Position numbers and translations under genes: made by a program. A stretch of 64,000 nt of DNA from contig NZ_CP085442.1 in NCBI RefSeq assembly GCF_023824195.1, positions 1,526,001 through 1,590,000 on the forward strand. Reading direction: 5' to 3'. The notes below the pieces were generated by a model that saw only the letters and a list, made by a program, of their open reading frames with translations, was not told where the DNA came from and did no database searches. This document shows positions 34,975 through 42,514 of the stretch, piece after piece; position 1 is the stretch's first letter, and each line of letters opens with the position of its first letter. Source of the DNA: Priestia megaterium. Its GTDB lineage: Bacteria; Bacillota; Bacilli; Bacillales; Bacillaceae_H.

Positions 34975-36426
34975 ATGAATATTAAGAAAATCGCAAAGCA
35001 AACTACAGCTTTATCTTTTGCTACAGCTCTGTTAGTAGGTGCTGGATCTCAAACATGGGCTGCTGAAAGCAATCATAAAGATACCAATAATAATTATGGA
35101 GTTTCCCATATTACGCGTGATAACATGCTGAAAATTCCTCAGCAGCAAAAAAGCGAACAGTTTAAAGTTCCAGCTTTTGATAAATCAACAATCAAAAATA
35201 TTGCCTCTGCAAAAGGGTATGATAAATCGGGCAATTTAATTGATTTAGACGTATGGGACAGCTGGCCTCTGCAAAATGCTGACGGAACAGTAGCCAACTA
35301 TCATGGTTACCAAGTTGTATTTGCACTAGCAGGTGATCCGAAAGATGCTGATGATACATCTATTTATGTGTTTTATCAAAAAATCGGTGAAGATTCGATT
35401 GACAGTTGGAAAAATGCAGGAAGAGTGTTCAAAGACAGTGACAAATTTGTACCGAATGATCCTCATTTGAAAAAGCAAACACAAGAATGGTCAGGATCTG
35501 CTACTTTAACATCAGACGGAAAAATACGCTTATTCTATACTAACTTTTCAGGTACAAACTATGGAAAACAAACCTTAACAACAGCTCAAGTAAATGTATC
35601 CCAGCCAAGTGGAGATACGTTAAAAATTGAAGGTGTTGAAGATCATAAATCCATTTTTGATGGTGATGGTAAAAAGTATCAAAATGTTCAGCAGTTTATT
35701 GACGAAGGCGCATATGGTTCAGGAGATAATCATACGTTGAGAGATCCTCACTATGTAGAGGATAAAGGGCATAAATACCTTGTGTTTGAAGCAAACACAG
35801 GAACTGAAGATGGTTATCAAGGTGAAGATTCCCTTTACAATCGAGCTTACTACGGTGGAAATAATCCATTTTTCCAATCAGAAAAAGAGAAATTACTGCA
35901 GAGCTCTAATAAAAAGAAAGCCTCTTTAGCAAACGGTGCATTAGGCATTGTTGAACTAAATAACGATTATACCTTGAAAAAAGTAATGGATCCACTGATT
36001 ACTTCAAACACGGTGACAGATGAAATTGAACGCGCAAATGTATTTAAAAAAGATGGGAAATGGTACTTATTCACAGATTCTCGCGGATCTAAAATGACTA
36101 TTGATGGTATCGGCCAAGATGACGTATATATGCTAGGGTACGTATCAAATACGCTGACAGGAAAATACAAACCGCTAAATGATACAGGACTTGTTTTACA
36201 TATGAACCTCGATCCTAATGACAAAACGTTTACGTATTCACATTTTGCAGTTCCACAAGTGAAAGGAGACAATGTCGTAATTACAAGTTACATGACAAAC
36301 AGAGGCTTCTATTCAGAGGAACATTCTACTTTTGCTCCTAGCTTCTTGTTAAATATTAAAGGATCAAAAACAGCTGTTGTGAAAAATAGTATTTTACCAC
36401 AAGGGCAATTAAGTACGGATAAATAA
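34975..36426 (+). CDS. sacB2: Levansucrase, GH68, second copy
   Basis: A 483-residue paralogue of the levansucrase at 3004-4458, colinear with no indels except one residue at the C-terminus. The signal peptide is about residues 1-30 (start NIKKIAKQ, hydrophobic core, TWAAES). Asp95 (LDVWDSWPLQ), the Asp in TLRDPHY and the Glu in TDEIERAN are all kept, so the enzyme should be active. ATG 34975 follows GGGAG; the longer reading from 34798 would add 59 residues coded by the promoter and operator. Differences cluster on charged surface residues, which may alter product size or stability. Confidence 0.93.
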   Translation: MNIKKIAKQTTALSFATALLVGAGSQTWAAESNHKDTNNNYGVSHITRDNMLKIPQQQKSEQFKVPAFDKSTIKNIASAKGYDKSGNLIDLDVWDSWPLQNADGTVANYHGYQVVFALAGDPKDADDTSIYVFYQKIGEDSIDSWKNAGRVFKDSDKFVPNDPHLKKQTQEWSGSATLTSDGKIRLFYTNFSGTNYGKQTLTTAQVNVSQPSGDTLKIEGVEDHKSIFDGDGKKYQNVQQFIDEGAYGSGDNHTLRDPHYVEDKGHKYLVFEANTGTEDGYQGEDSLYNRAYYGGNNPFFQSEKEKLLQSSNKKKASLANGALGIVELNNDYTLKKVMDPLITSNTVTDEIERANVFKKDGKWYLFTDSRGSKMTIDGIGQDDVYMLGYVSNTLTGKYKPLNDTGLVLHMNLDPNDKTFTYSHFAVPQVKGDNVVITSYMTNRGFYSEEHSTFAPSFLLNIKGSKTAVVKNSILPQGQLSTDK

Positions 36427-36431
36427 TTTTT

Positions 36432-36480
36432 AAAAACGAAAGAAGATGGCGGTAACTGCTGCTGTTTTCTTTCGTTTTAT
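36432..36480 (+). terminator. Terminator after the second levansucrase gene
   Basis: AAAACGAAAGAA pairs with TTCTTTCGTTTT over a loop that itself holds a weak stem. Confidence 0.8.
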
Positions 36481-36594
36481 TATTTAATCAAAAATGTGCT
36501 GTAACCGCAGTGCTGATTAAAATAAAAAAGCAGTATATACATTAATAGTTATTTAAAGAAAATGAAACATTCAGACAGACTATAACTTTAAGAA

Positions 36595-36664
36595 TGAAAC
36601 CGGTTGACATGCAGGATTGACTAACTTAATATATTTACATATAATGGTTTGAAACGTTTTCATA
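36595..36664 (+). promoter_or_regulatory. levR promoter with LacI-type operator and cre-like site
   Basis: TGAAACCGGTTGACAT (36595-36610) contains the operator core AACCGGTT and the -35 TTGACA (36604-36609); 17 bases later is TAATAT (36627-36632). The layout equals that of the sucrose operon. TGAAACGTTTTCAT (36651-36664) downstream resembles a cre site lacking one base. Levan-uptake control thus appears subordinate to the LacI repressor. Confidence 0.8.
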
Positions 36665-36779
36665 GATTAGTATGACATGAGGGTACTTGTAGATGAAATA
36701 ACTTGTAGTAGTAGGGAATGATCATTTCTTTGAAAGAGAAAATCCCAATCGTGAACTGAAAATAAAGAAGGTGCTTCTA

Positions 36780-39566
36780 ATGAAACGAATTGATAAGGTA
36801 TACAATCAGCTGTTGAGTAATTTTCAAGAGTTTACAGAAGTGGAACTTTTACATAAACAAGGAAGCTCAGCGATTGAAATTGCTGAACAGTTAGATTTAG
36901 AGAGATCTAATGTAAGCCTTGAACTTAACAAACTTGTCCGCATGCAAAAAGTAATCAAAATTAAAATGTTCCCCGTTCGCTACGTTCCGCTAGAGGTTGT
37001 CGAAACAATTTGTCGTCAAAAGTGGGATACGAATAAGATGGAAGTAGAAAAACTAGAGCAGCTATCTAATGGGGGAAAAGAAGAAGCTCTTCCTGCGAAT
37101 CCTTTTGAATTAATGATTGGAGCTACAGGCAGTTTGAAAAAATCGATTTCTCAAGCAAAAGCTGCTGTTCTTTACCCGCCCAATGGATTACATATGCTGC
37201 TATTAGGTCCCACGGGATCAGGAAAATCTCTTTTTGCAAAACGAATCTATCAATTTGCCTTATATTCAGAGAGGCTAAAAACAGATGCCCCGTTCATTAC
37301 CTTTAACTGCGCTGATTATTACCATAATCCTCAATTACTTCTTTCTCAGTTATTTGGTCATAAGCAAGGGAGTTTCACTGGAGCAACTGAAAGTAAAGTA
37401 GGTTTAGTAGAACAAGCAAATGAAGGTATTCTCTTTATGGATGAAGTACACCGGCTTCCTCCCGAAGGCCAAGAAATGCTTTTTTACCTCATTGATCAAG
37501 GTACGTACAATCGCCTAGGGGAAACAGATCATAAGCGAACGTCTAAGGTATTAATTATTTGTGCTACAACTGAAAATCCCGGTTCAGCCTTACTGCAAAC
37601 TTTCTTAAGAAGAATTCCGATGACTATCCATATTCCTTCATTAGAAGAGAGGTCTTTAAAAGAAAAAATTCGCCTCACCACGTTTCTTTTAGAACAAGAA
37701 GCTAAACGAATTAATAAAAAGCTAAGTGTCCACATTGATGTATTAAATGCTTTAATCCACACTGAAAAATTCGGGAATGTAGGGCAGTTAAAGTCGAATG
37801 TGCAGCTCGTTTGCGCACACGGATTTTTAAATAACCTTGATAGTAAACATATGGTGGAACTTACAGTGCGAGATTTGCCTGATGATATTAAACAAGATTG
37901 GATTTCGAATAGTAAAAATATGGAGCGCAGCAAAAAAATTTCTGAATATGTAAACCTTAAAACGATTATCTCCCCGGCTATGGAGAGCCAAGAAATAAAA
38001 ATGGAGGAAGACGTATCATTTAATTTATATCAGTTAATAGAAGAAAAAGTAGATGTTTTAACAAAAGAAGGTTTATCTCAAGAAGACATCAATCAGTATA
38101 TTCTTACCGACATTCATTTGAATGTTCGGAGCTTTTTTAATCAGAAAAATGGCCAGAGCTCTAATTTAATGAAATTCGTAGAAGACGATGTGATTCAGCT
38201 TACAAAAGAATTAAAACATTTGGCTGAAAAAGAATTGAACTGTAAATTTGATCGCAGGTTTATTCATTTTTTAAGTATGCATATGGAATCCTTTTTAAAG
38301 CGAAAAAAACAAGTAGACGTATTAAATACAAAGGAGATAGATGAAATTCGCGAAACATATCCAAAAGAATATGCGGTAGCACTGCTTTTTAAAAATCGAA
38401 TTGAAAAGTGGTTTAACATTATCGTGCCAGAAATAGAAGTCATTTATCTCACAATGGTTATTCAATCGATTCGAACGTTAGAAGAAAATAAACGAGTAGG
38501 GATTGTAGTTGCTGCGCATGGAAACAGCACGGCAACTTCTATGGTTGAAGTTGCTACGGAGCTTTTAGGAAGCACTCCTATTATAGCAATTGATGTGCCT
38601 TTGACGGTATCTCCGGTTGAAATTGTAGACAGGTTAATCCAAGGAATTAAGAAAGTAGATGAAGGAGAAGGCGTATTAATGCTTGTGGACATGGGTTCGC
38701 TTGCCATGTTAGAAAGCAAGTTGGAACAAAAAACAGGGACTAAAATTAAAACGATCAGCAATGTGACGACGTCTATGGTGTTAGACACCGTTAGAAAAGT
38801 AAATTATTTAGATTTAAATTTATATGCCATATTTGATTCGGTGCAAAAAGATTTTATGGAATTTATAGATAAGCAGCAGCACGTGTTTGGAAAAAAGAAA
38901 GCACTTGTTTCTATTTGTACAACAGGAAGCGGTACAGCAAAGCAATTAGAAAAAATCTTAACGATTATTTCACGCAAAGTATCTCAAGAACCTATTAAAA
39001 TTCTAACCGTTTCTTCTATTAAATTAGCAGCAAACATTCGAGAAATTCAAAAAGAATATGAAATTGTTGCAACGGCAGGTACTAAAAATCCAAAGATTGA
39101 TGCGCCTCATGTATCACTAGAAGTCCTCATTGAAGGGCAGGGAGAGCGAATACTTCAACAGGCAATTACAAAAGAAACGATACGCTATGATGACGAGAAA
39201 ACCGAAGCGAATATTGTGGTGCGTGAACTTTGCGAGGAAAACTTGCGAAAGTACCTTCTATTTATTAATCCGTACCTCATAAGTGAAATTCTGTTAGAGT
39301 GGCTAAGTCACGTACAAGATGAGTTAGAAATGGAATTAAGCAACACCGTTATGATTCGAATTGTGATGCATACAGCCTTTGCTTTAGAAAGAATGATAAA
39401 AAATGAACCTCTTACTTTTCCAGAGGATGAAGAAATCACTCATCAATTAGAAAATATTTATCATAAAACGGAAAAAACATTACAAGTCGTCGAAAAAAAG
39501 CTGAAACTTACCTTAACAAGAGATGAAAAATTATTTATTGCCACTATTTTTGCGGATGAAATGTAA
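36780..39566 (+). CDS. levR: LevR, sigma-54-dependent activator with PRD and PTS domains
   Basis: A 928-residue regulator like B. subtilis LevR. Order: N-terminal helix-turn-helix (about 1-70); AAA+ domain with Walker A GPTGSGKS near 142, the sigma-54 contact loop GSFTGA near 197 and Walker B FMDEVHR near 220; PRD1 (about 420-540); an EIIA-Man-like domain with AAHGN near 578; an EIIB-like segment with CTTGSG near 712; PRD2 at the end. The family is activated or inhibited through HPr- and EIIB-dependent phosphorylation of its PRD histidines, so it senses fructose flux. ATG 36780 is preferred to GTG 36771 from ribosome binding site spacing. It precedes the lev operon it would activate. Confidence 0.93.
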   Translation: MKRIDKVYNQLLSNFQEFTEVELLHKQGSSAIEIAEQLDLERSNVSLELNKLVRMQKVIKIKMFPVRYVPLEVVETICRQKWDTNKMEVEKLEQLSNGGKEEALPANPFELMIGATGSLKKSISQAKAAVLYPPNGLHMLLLGPTGSGKSLFAKRIYQFALYSERLKTDAPFITFNCADYYHNPQLLLSQLFGHKQGSFTGATESKVGLVEQANEGILFMDEVHRLPPEGQEMLFYLIDQGTYNRLGETDHKRTSKVLIICATTENPGSALLQTFLRRIPMTIHIPSLEERSLKEKIRLTTFLLEQEAKRINKKLSVHIDVLNALIHTEKFGNVGQLKSNVQLVCAHGFLNNLDSKHMVELTVRDLPDDIKQDWISNSKNMERSKKISEYVNLKTIISPAMESQEIKMEEDVSFNLYQLIEEKVDVLTKEGLSQEDINQYILTDIHLNVRSFFNQKNGQSSNLMKFVEDDVIQLTKELKHLAEKELNCKFDRRFIHFLSMHMESFLKRKKQVDVLNTKEIDEIRETYPKEYAVALLFKNRIEKWFNIIVPEIEVIYLTMVIQSIRTLEENKRVGIVVAAHGNSTATSMVEVATELLGSTPIIAIDVPLTVSPVEIVDRLIQGIKKVDEGEGVLMLVDMGSLAMLESKLEQKTGTKIKTISNVTTSMVLDTVRKVNYLDLNLYAIFDSVQKDFMEFIDKQQHVFGKKKALVSICTTGSGTAKQLEKILTIISRKVSQEPIKILTVSSIKLAANIREIQKEYEIVATAGTKNPKIDAPHVSLEVLIEGQGERILQQAITKETIRYDDEKTEANIVVRELCEENLRKYLLFINPYLISEILLEWLSHVQDELEMELSNTVMIRIVMHTAFALERMIKNEPLTFPEDEEITHQLENIYHKTEKTLQVVEKKLKLTLTRDEKLFIATIFADEM

Positions 39567-39584
39567 AAATCATATTATAACCCT

Positions 39585-39626
39585 AAGAAACTAGTTTGAT
39601 TTATATGCCACTAGTTTCTTTTTTTA
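39585..39626 (+). terminator. Terminator after levR
   Basis: AAGAAACTAGT pairs with ACTAGTTTCTT, followed by a T-run. It isolates levR from the lev operon. Confidence 0.85.
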
Positions 39627-39648
39627 TCCCACTTTTTAAATAACAGAA

Positions 39649-39711
39649 AAACCTGTATTAAAACGCATGACGTTTTGATACAGGTTTGTTTATTTTAAGA
39701 AACCTGTATCA
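39649..39711 (+). promoter_or_regulatory. LevR upstream activating sequence
   Basis: AAACCTGTATTAAAACG (39649-39665) and CGTTTTGATACAGGTTT (39671-39687) form an inverted repeat with 16 of 17 matches and a 5-base centre. A third half-site, AAACCTGTATCA, lies at 39700-39711. Relative to the sigma-54 promoter this is roughly -140 to -80, where the B. subtilis LevR UAS is known to lie. Confidence 0.82.
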
Positions 39712-39741
39712 ACAACAAAGAAAAAGGTATTGAAAAATAAA

Positions 39742-39755
39742 TGAAAGCGCTTAAT
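39742..39755 (+). promoter_or_regulatory. Cre-like site of the lev operon
   Basis: TGAAAGCGCTTAAT matches the cre consensus except for the last two bases. It lies between UAS and promoter, as in the B. subtilis lev operon, where CcpA represses. Confidence 0.65.
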
Positions 39756-39764
39756 ACTCTTTGT

Positions 39765-39780
39765 TGGCACGATACTTGCA
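39765..39780 (+). promoter_or_regulatory. Sigma-54 (-24/-12) promoter of levDEFG-sacC
   Basis: TGGCAC, 5 bases, TTGCA, with GG and GC separated by exactly 10 bases. This is a full consensus match. Confidence 0.95.
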
Positions 39781-39820
39781 ATAAATAAGTATAGAACGTA
39801 AAAGAGAGGAGCAAGTGTAC

Positions 39821-40261
39821 ATGATTTCAGTCATTATTAGTGGACATGGTGATTTCGCGCCAGCGTTAGAGGGGTCTTCCAAAATGATATTTGGTGAAGA
39901 GAATCACGTAGTAGCCGTACCTTTTCTAAAAGGAGAGGGTATCCAAACCCTTGAAGAAAAATATAAGCAGGCACTAGAGGAAATGCCCTTAGAAAATGAA
40001 GTGCTTTTTCTAGTCGATATTTTCGGAGGTACACCCTACAATGCGGCTACTCCATATATCCTTAAAAATAAAACAGCGGATATGGTATCCGGAGTTAACT
40101 TGCCTATGCTATTAGAAGTGTTAGCCATGAGGGAACACGTTACATTAAAAGAGATGCTAGGAAGATTAAAGCAAGTGAATGAAGAAAGTTTTCAAGTGTG
40201 CAGTGAACATTTGGAGAAAATCCAGCAAGCAAACCAAATCGGAGAGGATGGATTATTATGA
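39821..40261 (+). CDS. levD: Fructose PTS EIIA component, mannose family
   Basis: A 146-residue cytosolic EIIA-Man domain. His9 in VIISGHGDFA is the phospho-acceptor from HPr; VDIFGGTPYNAA and MVSGVNLPMLLE are conserved in the family. It passes phosphate to the EIIB at 40258. ATG 39821 is preferred over GTG 39815 given GAGAGGAG spacing. First gene of the sigma-54-driven operon; its stop overlaps the next gene by four bases (ATGA). Confidence 0.93.
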   Translation: MISVIISGHGDFAPALEGSSKMIFGEENHVVAVPFLKGEGIQTLEEKYKQALEEMPLENEVLFLVDIFGGTPYNAATPYILKNKTADMVSGVNLPMLLEVLAMREHVTLKEMLGRLKQVNEESFQVCSEHLEKIQQANQIGEDGLL

Positions 40262-40752
40262 AAATCGTTTTAGCAAGAATTGATGACCGCTTTATTCACG
40301 GGCAGGTATTAACAAGATGGATCAAAACAAATGCAGCAGATCGAATTATCATTGTTTCAGATGAGGTGGCAGCGGATGAAATGCGAAAAACGCTTATTCT
40401 TTCTGTGGCTCCTTCGAATGTAAAAGCGAGCGCTGTCTCGATTTCTAAAATGACAAAAGCATTTCACAGCCTTCGTTATCAGGATACAACAGCCATGCTG
40501 CTGTTTGAAAACCCCACAGATATTGTCGCTCTTGTTCAAGCGGGCGTACCTATTGAGACAGTAAACGTAGGGGGCATGCGTTTTGCTAATGACCGAAAAC
40601 AAATCACTAAATCTGTAAGCGTTACCGAAAAAGATATCGATGCTTTTGAGAAACTGCAGGAACTAGGCGTAAAGCTTGAGCTGCGCCAATTACCTTCAGA
40701 TTCTAGTGAAAATTTTATTCAACTACTGAGAAACGAAACAAAAATCAAATAA
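40258..40752 (+). CDS. levE: Fructose PTS EIIB component
   Basis: A 164-residue EIIB-Man-type protein. The active His14 lies in RIDDRFIHGQVLTRW, and VNVGGMRFAN is conserved. It phosphorylates the incoming sugar and, in B. subtilis, also negatively controls LevR by phosphorylation. Translationally coupled to levD through the ATGA overlap, and 12 bases from levF. Confidence 0.93.
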   Translation: MKIVLARIDDRFIHGQVLTRWIKTNAADRIIIVSDEVAADEMRKTLILSVAPSNVKASAVSISKMTKAFHSLRYQDTTAMLLFENPTDIVALVQAGVPIETVNVGGMRFANDRKQITKSVSVTEKDIDAFEKLQELGVKLELRQLPSDSSENFIQLLRNETKIK

Positions 40753-40764
40753 GGAGATGAGTTT

Positions 40765-41574
40765 ATGTCTTCCATACAAATTATTTTATTATTAGTCATT
40801 GCAGCGGTAACTGGCATCGCAAGCGTGTTGGACGAAGGGCAATCCCATCGTCCTCTCATTGCCTGCACGTTAGTAGGCTTGGTGCTTGGAGATTTAAAAA
40901 CCGGCATTATTTTAGGTGGAACACTGGAATTAATGGCTCTTGGATGGATGAATGTTGGATTGGCGATGGCACCTGATACGGCTATTGCTTCTGTTATTTC
41001 AACTATTTTAGTTATCACAGCTGGTCAGGGTATTGGTGAAGGCATTGCGGTAGCCATAGCTTTAGCAGCTGCAGGGCAAGTACTCACCATTTTTGTTCGT
41101 ACCATCACAGTATTTTTAATTCATCGAGCTGATAAGTACGCGGAAGAAGGAAACTTTAAAGGAATTGAAATTATGCATATTACTGCTATGGGTTTTCAGG
41201 CTCTCCGCGTTATGATTCCAACTTTAATTGTTACATTAATCAGCGTAAGCGCCGTGCAAACTTTCCTCGGAAATATTCCGGAAGTTATTACAAAAGGCCT
41301 GCAAATTGGAGGAGGCATTATCGTGGTCGTAGGATATGCCATGGTTATCAATATGATGAACATTCCTCATTTAAAGCCCTTTTTCTATATCGGGTTCTTA
41401 TTGGCGGCATTTACAGGGTTTAACCTGGTAGGATTTGGGGCGCTAGGTCTTTGTTTAGCACTTCTTTATCAGCAAGTAATGCAGCAGCGAAATCAAATGC
41501 AGCCGGCAGGCGTTCCCGCAGCTACAGGGAGCGAACAAGTATATGATGATGACGATGATGATTTAGATGCCTAA
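40765..41574 (+). CDS. levF: Fructose PTS EIIC component
   Basis: A 269-residue membrane protein of the EIIC-Man family (GGTLELMALGWMNVG, APDTAIASVISTI, GQVLTIFVRTITVFLIHRAD). With EIID it forms the sugar channel. The C-terminal tail is unusually acidic, with six Asp in a row near the end (YDDDDDDLDA). AAGGAGATGAG precedes ATG 40765. Confidence 0.92.
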   Translation: MSSIQIILLLVIAAVTGIASVLDEGQSHRPLIACTLVGLVLGDLKTGIILGGTLELMALGWMNVGLAMAPDTAIASVISTILVITAGQGIGEGIAVAIALAAAGQVLTIFVRTITVFLIHRADKYAEEGNFKGIEIMHITAMGFQALRVMIPTLIVTLISVSAVQTFLGNIPEVITKGLQIGGGIIVVVGYAMVINMMNIPHLKPFFYIGFLLAAFTGFNLVGFGALGLCLALLYQQVMQQRNQMQPAGVPAATGSEQVYDDDDDDLDA

Positions 41575-41600
41575 ACGGCAAACTTAAGGGAGGGATAGAG

Positions 41601-42428
41601 ATGGAAAATGAAAAAAGATTAACGAAAAAAGATATCTTTAGCATGTTCATTCGTTCGAATTTTTTACTCGGTTCATTTAACTTTGAGCGTGTTCAAGCAA
41701 TGGGCTACTGTTATGTTATGATTCCAGCAATCAAGCGCTTATATGGACCAGGAGCTCAGCGAAATGCAGCATTAAAGCGTCATTTAGAATGGTTCAATAC
41801 ACACCCATGGATTTCCGCACCTATATTTGGCGTCACGGCAGCAATGGAAGAAGAAATGGCAAACAAAAAAGATTTTGATGAAAAAGCTATCAGCGGAATG
41901 AAAATTGGATTAATGGGCCCGCTTGCTGGTGTAGGAGACCCTATTTTCTGGGGAACGCTTCGACCAGTTCTCGCAGCCCTAGGCGCATCTCTTGCGTTAG
42001 GCGGGAATATTGCCGGGCCACTGCTGTTTTTCATCTTAATTAATGCAATTCGATTAAGTACAAAATATTATGGATTAAAATATGGCTACTTAAAAGGAAC
42101 AGAAATTTTAAAAGATTTAGTAGGCAATCGAATTCAAAAACTGACGGAAGGTGCATCCATTTTAGGACTCTTCGTAATGGGAGCGCTGGTTTCGAAATGG
42201 ACCACTATTAATATACCAGTGGTTGTTTCTAGGATCAAAGATGATTCTGGTAAAGTTGTGGTAAAAACCGTGCAAGACGTACTTGATAGTATTCTACCGG
42301 GGCTGCTTCCTTTAGCGCTGACTTTATTAGTAGCATGGATGCTTCGAAAAGGTACAAATCCGCTGCTTATTATCTTCGGTATTTTCTTAATTGGTATAGG
42401 GGGTTATTGGATCGGCTTTTTAGGGTGA
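41601..42428 (+). CDS. levG: Fructose PTS EIID component
   Basis: A 275-residue EIID-Man protein: LTKKDIFSMFIRSNFLLGS at the N-terminus, LMGPLAGVGDPIFWGTLRP in the conserved loop, and C-terminal membrane segments. It completes the levDEFG permease, which imports fructose released outside the cell by levanase and delivers fructose 1-phosphate. GGGAGGG lies upstream. Followed 86 bases later by the levanase gene. Confidence 0.93.
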   Translation: MENEKRLTKKDIFSMFIRSNFLLGSFNFERVQAMGYCYVMIPAIKRLYGPGAQRNAALKRHLEWFNTHPWISAPIFGVTAAMEEEMANKKDFDEKAISGMKIGLMGPLAGVGDPIFWGTLRPVLAALGASLALGGNIAGPLLFFILINAIRLSTKYYGLKYGYLKGTEILKDLVGNRIQKLTEGASILGLFVMGALVSKWTTINIPVVVSRIKDDSGKVVVKTVQDVLDSILPGLLPLALTLLVAWMLRKGTNPLLIIFGIFLIGIGGYWIGFLG

Positions 42429-42514
42429 TAAATAAGAGGAGTCATCTATTCTTCTAGCATCTGCTGGTGAAAATGTTTTACATAACCAGTATGCAAATAA
42501 AGGAGGAAAGGAAG

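Noticed and set aside
39649..39687. Inverted repeat considered as levR terminator
   Set aside because: A better terminator with T-run lies at 39585-39626, and this repeat has the position and third half-site expected for the LevR activator site.
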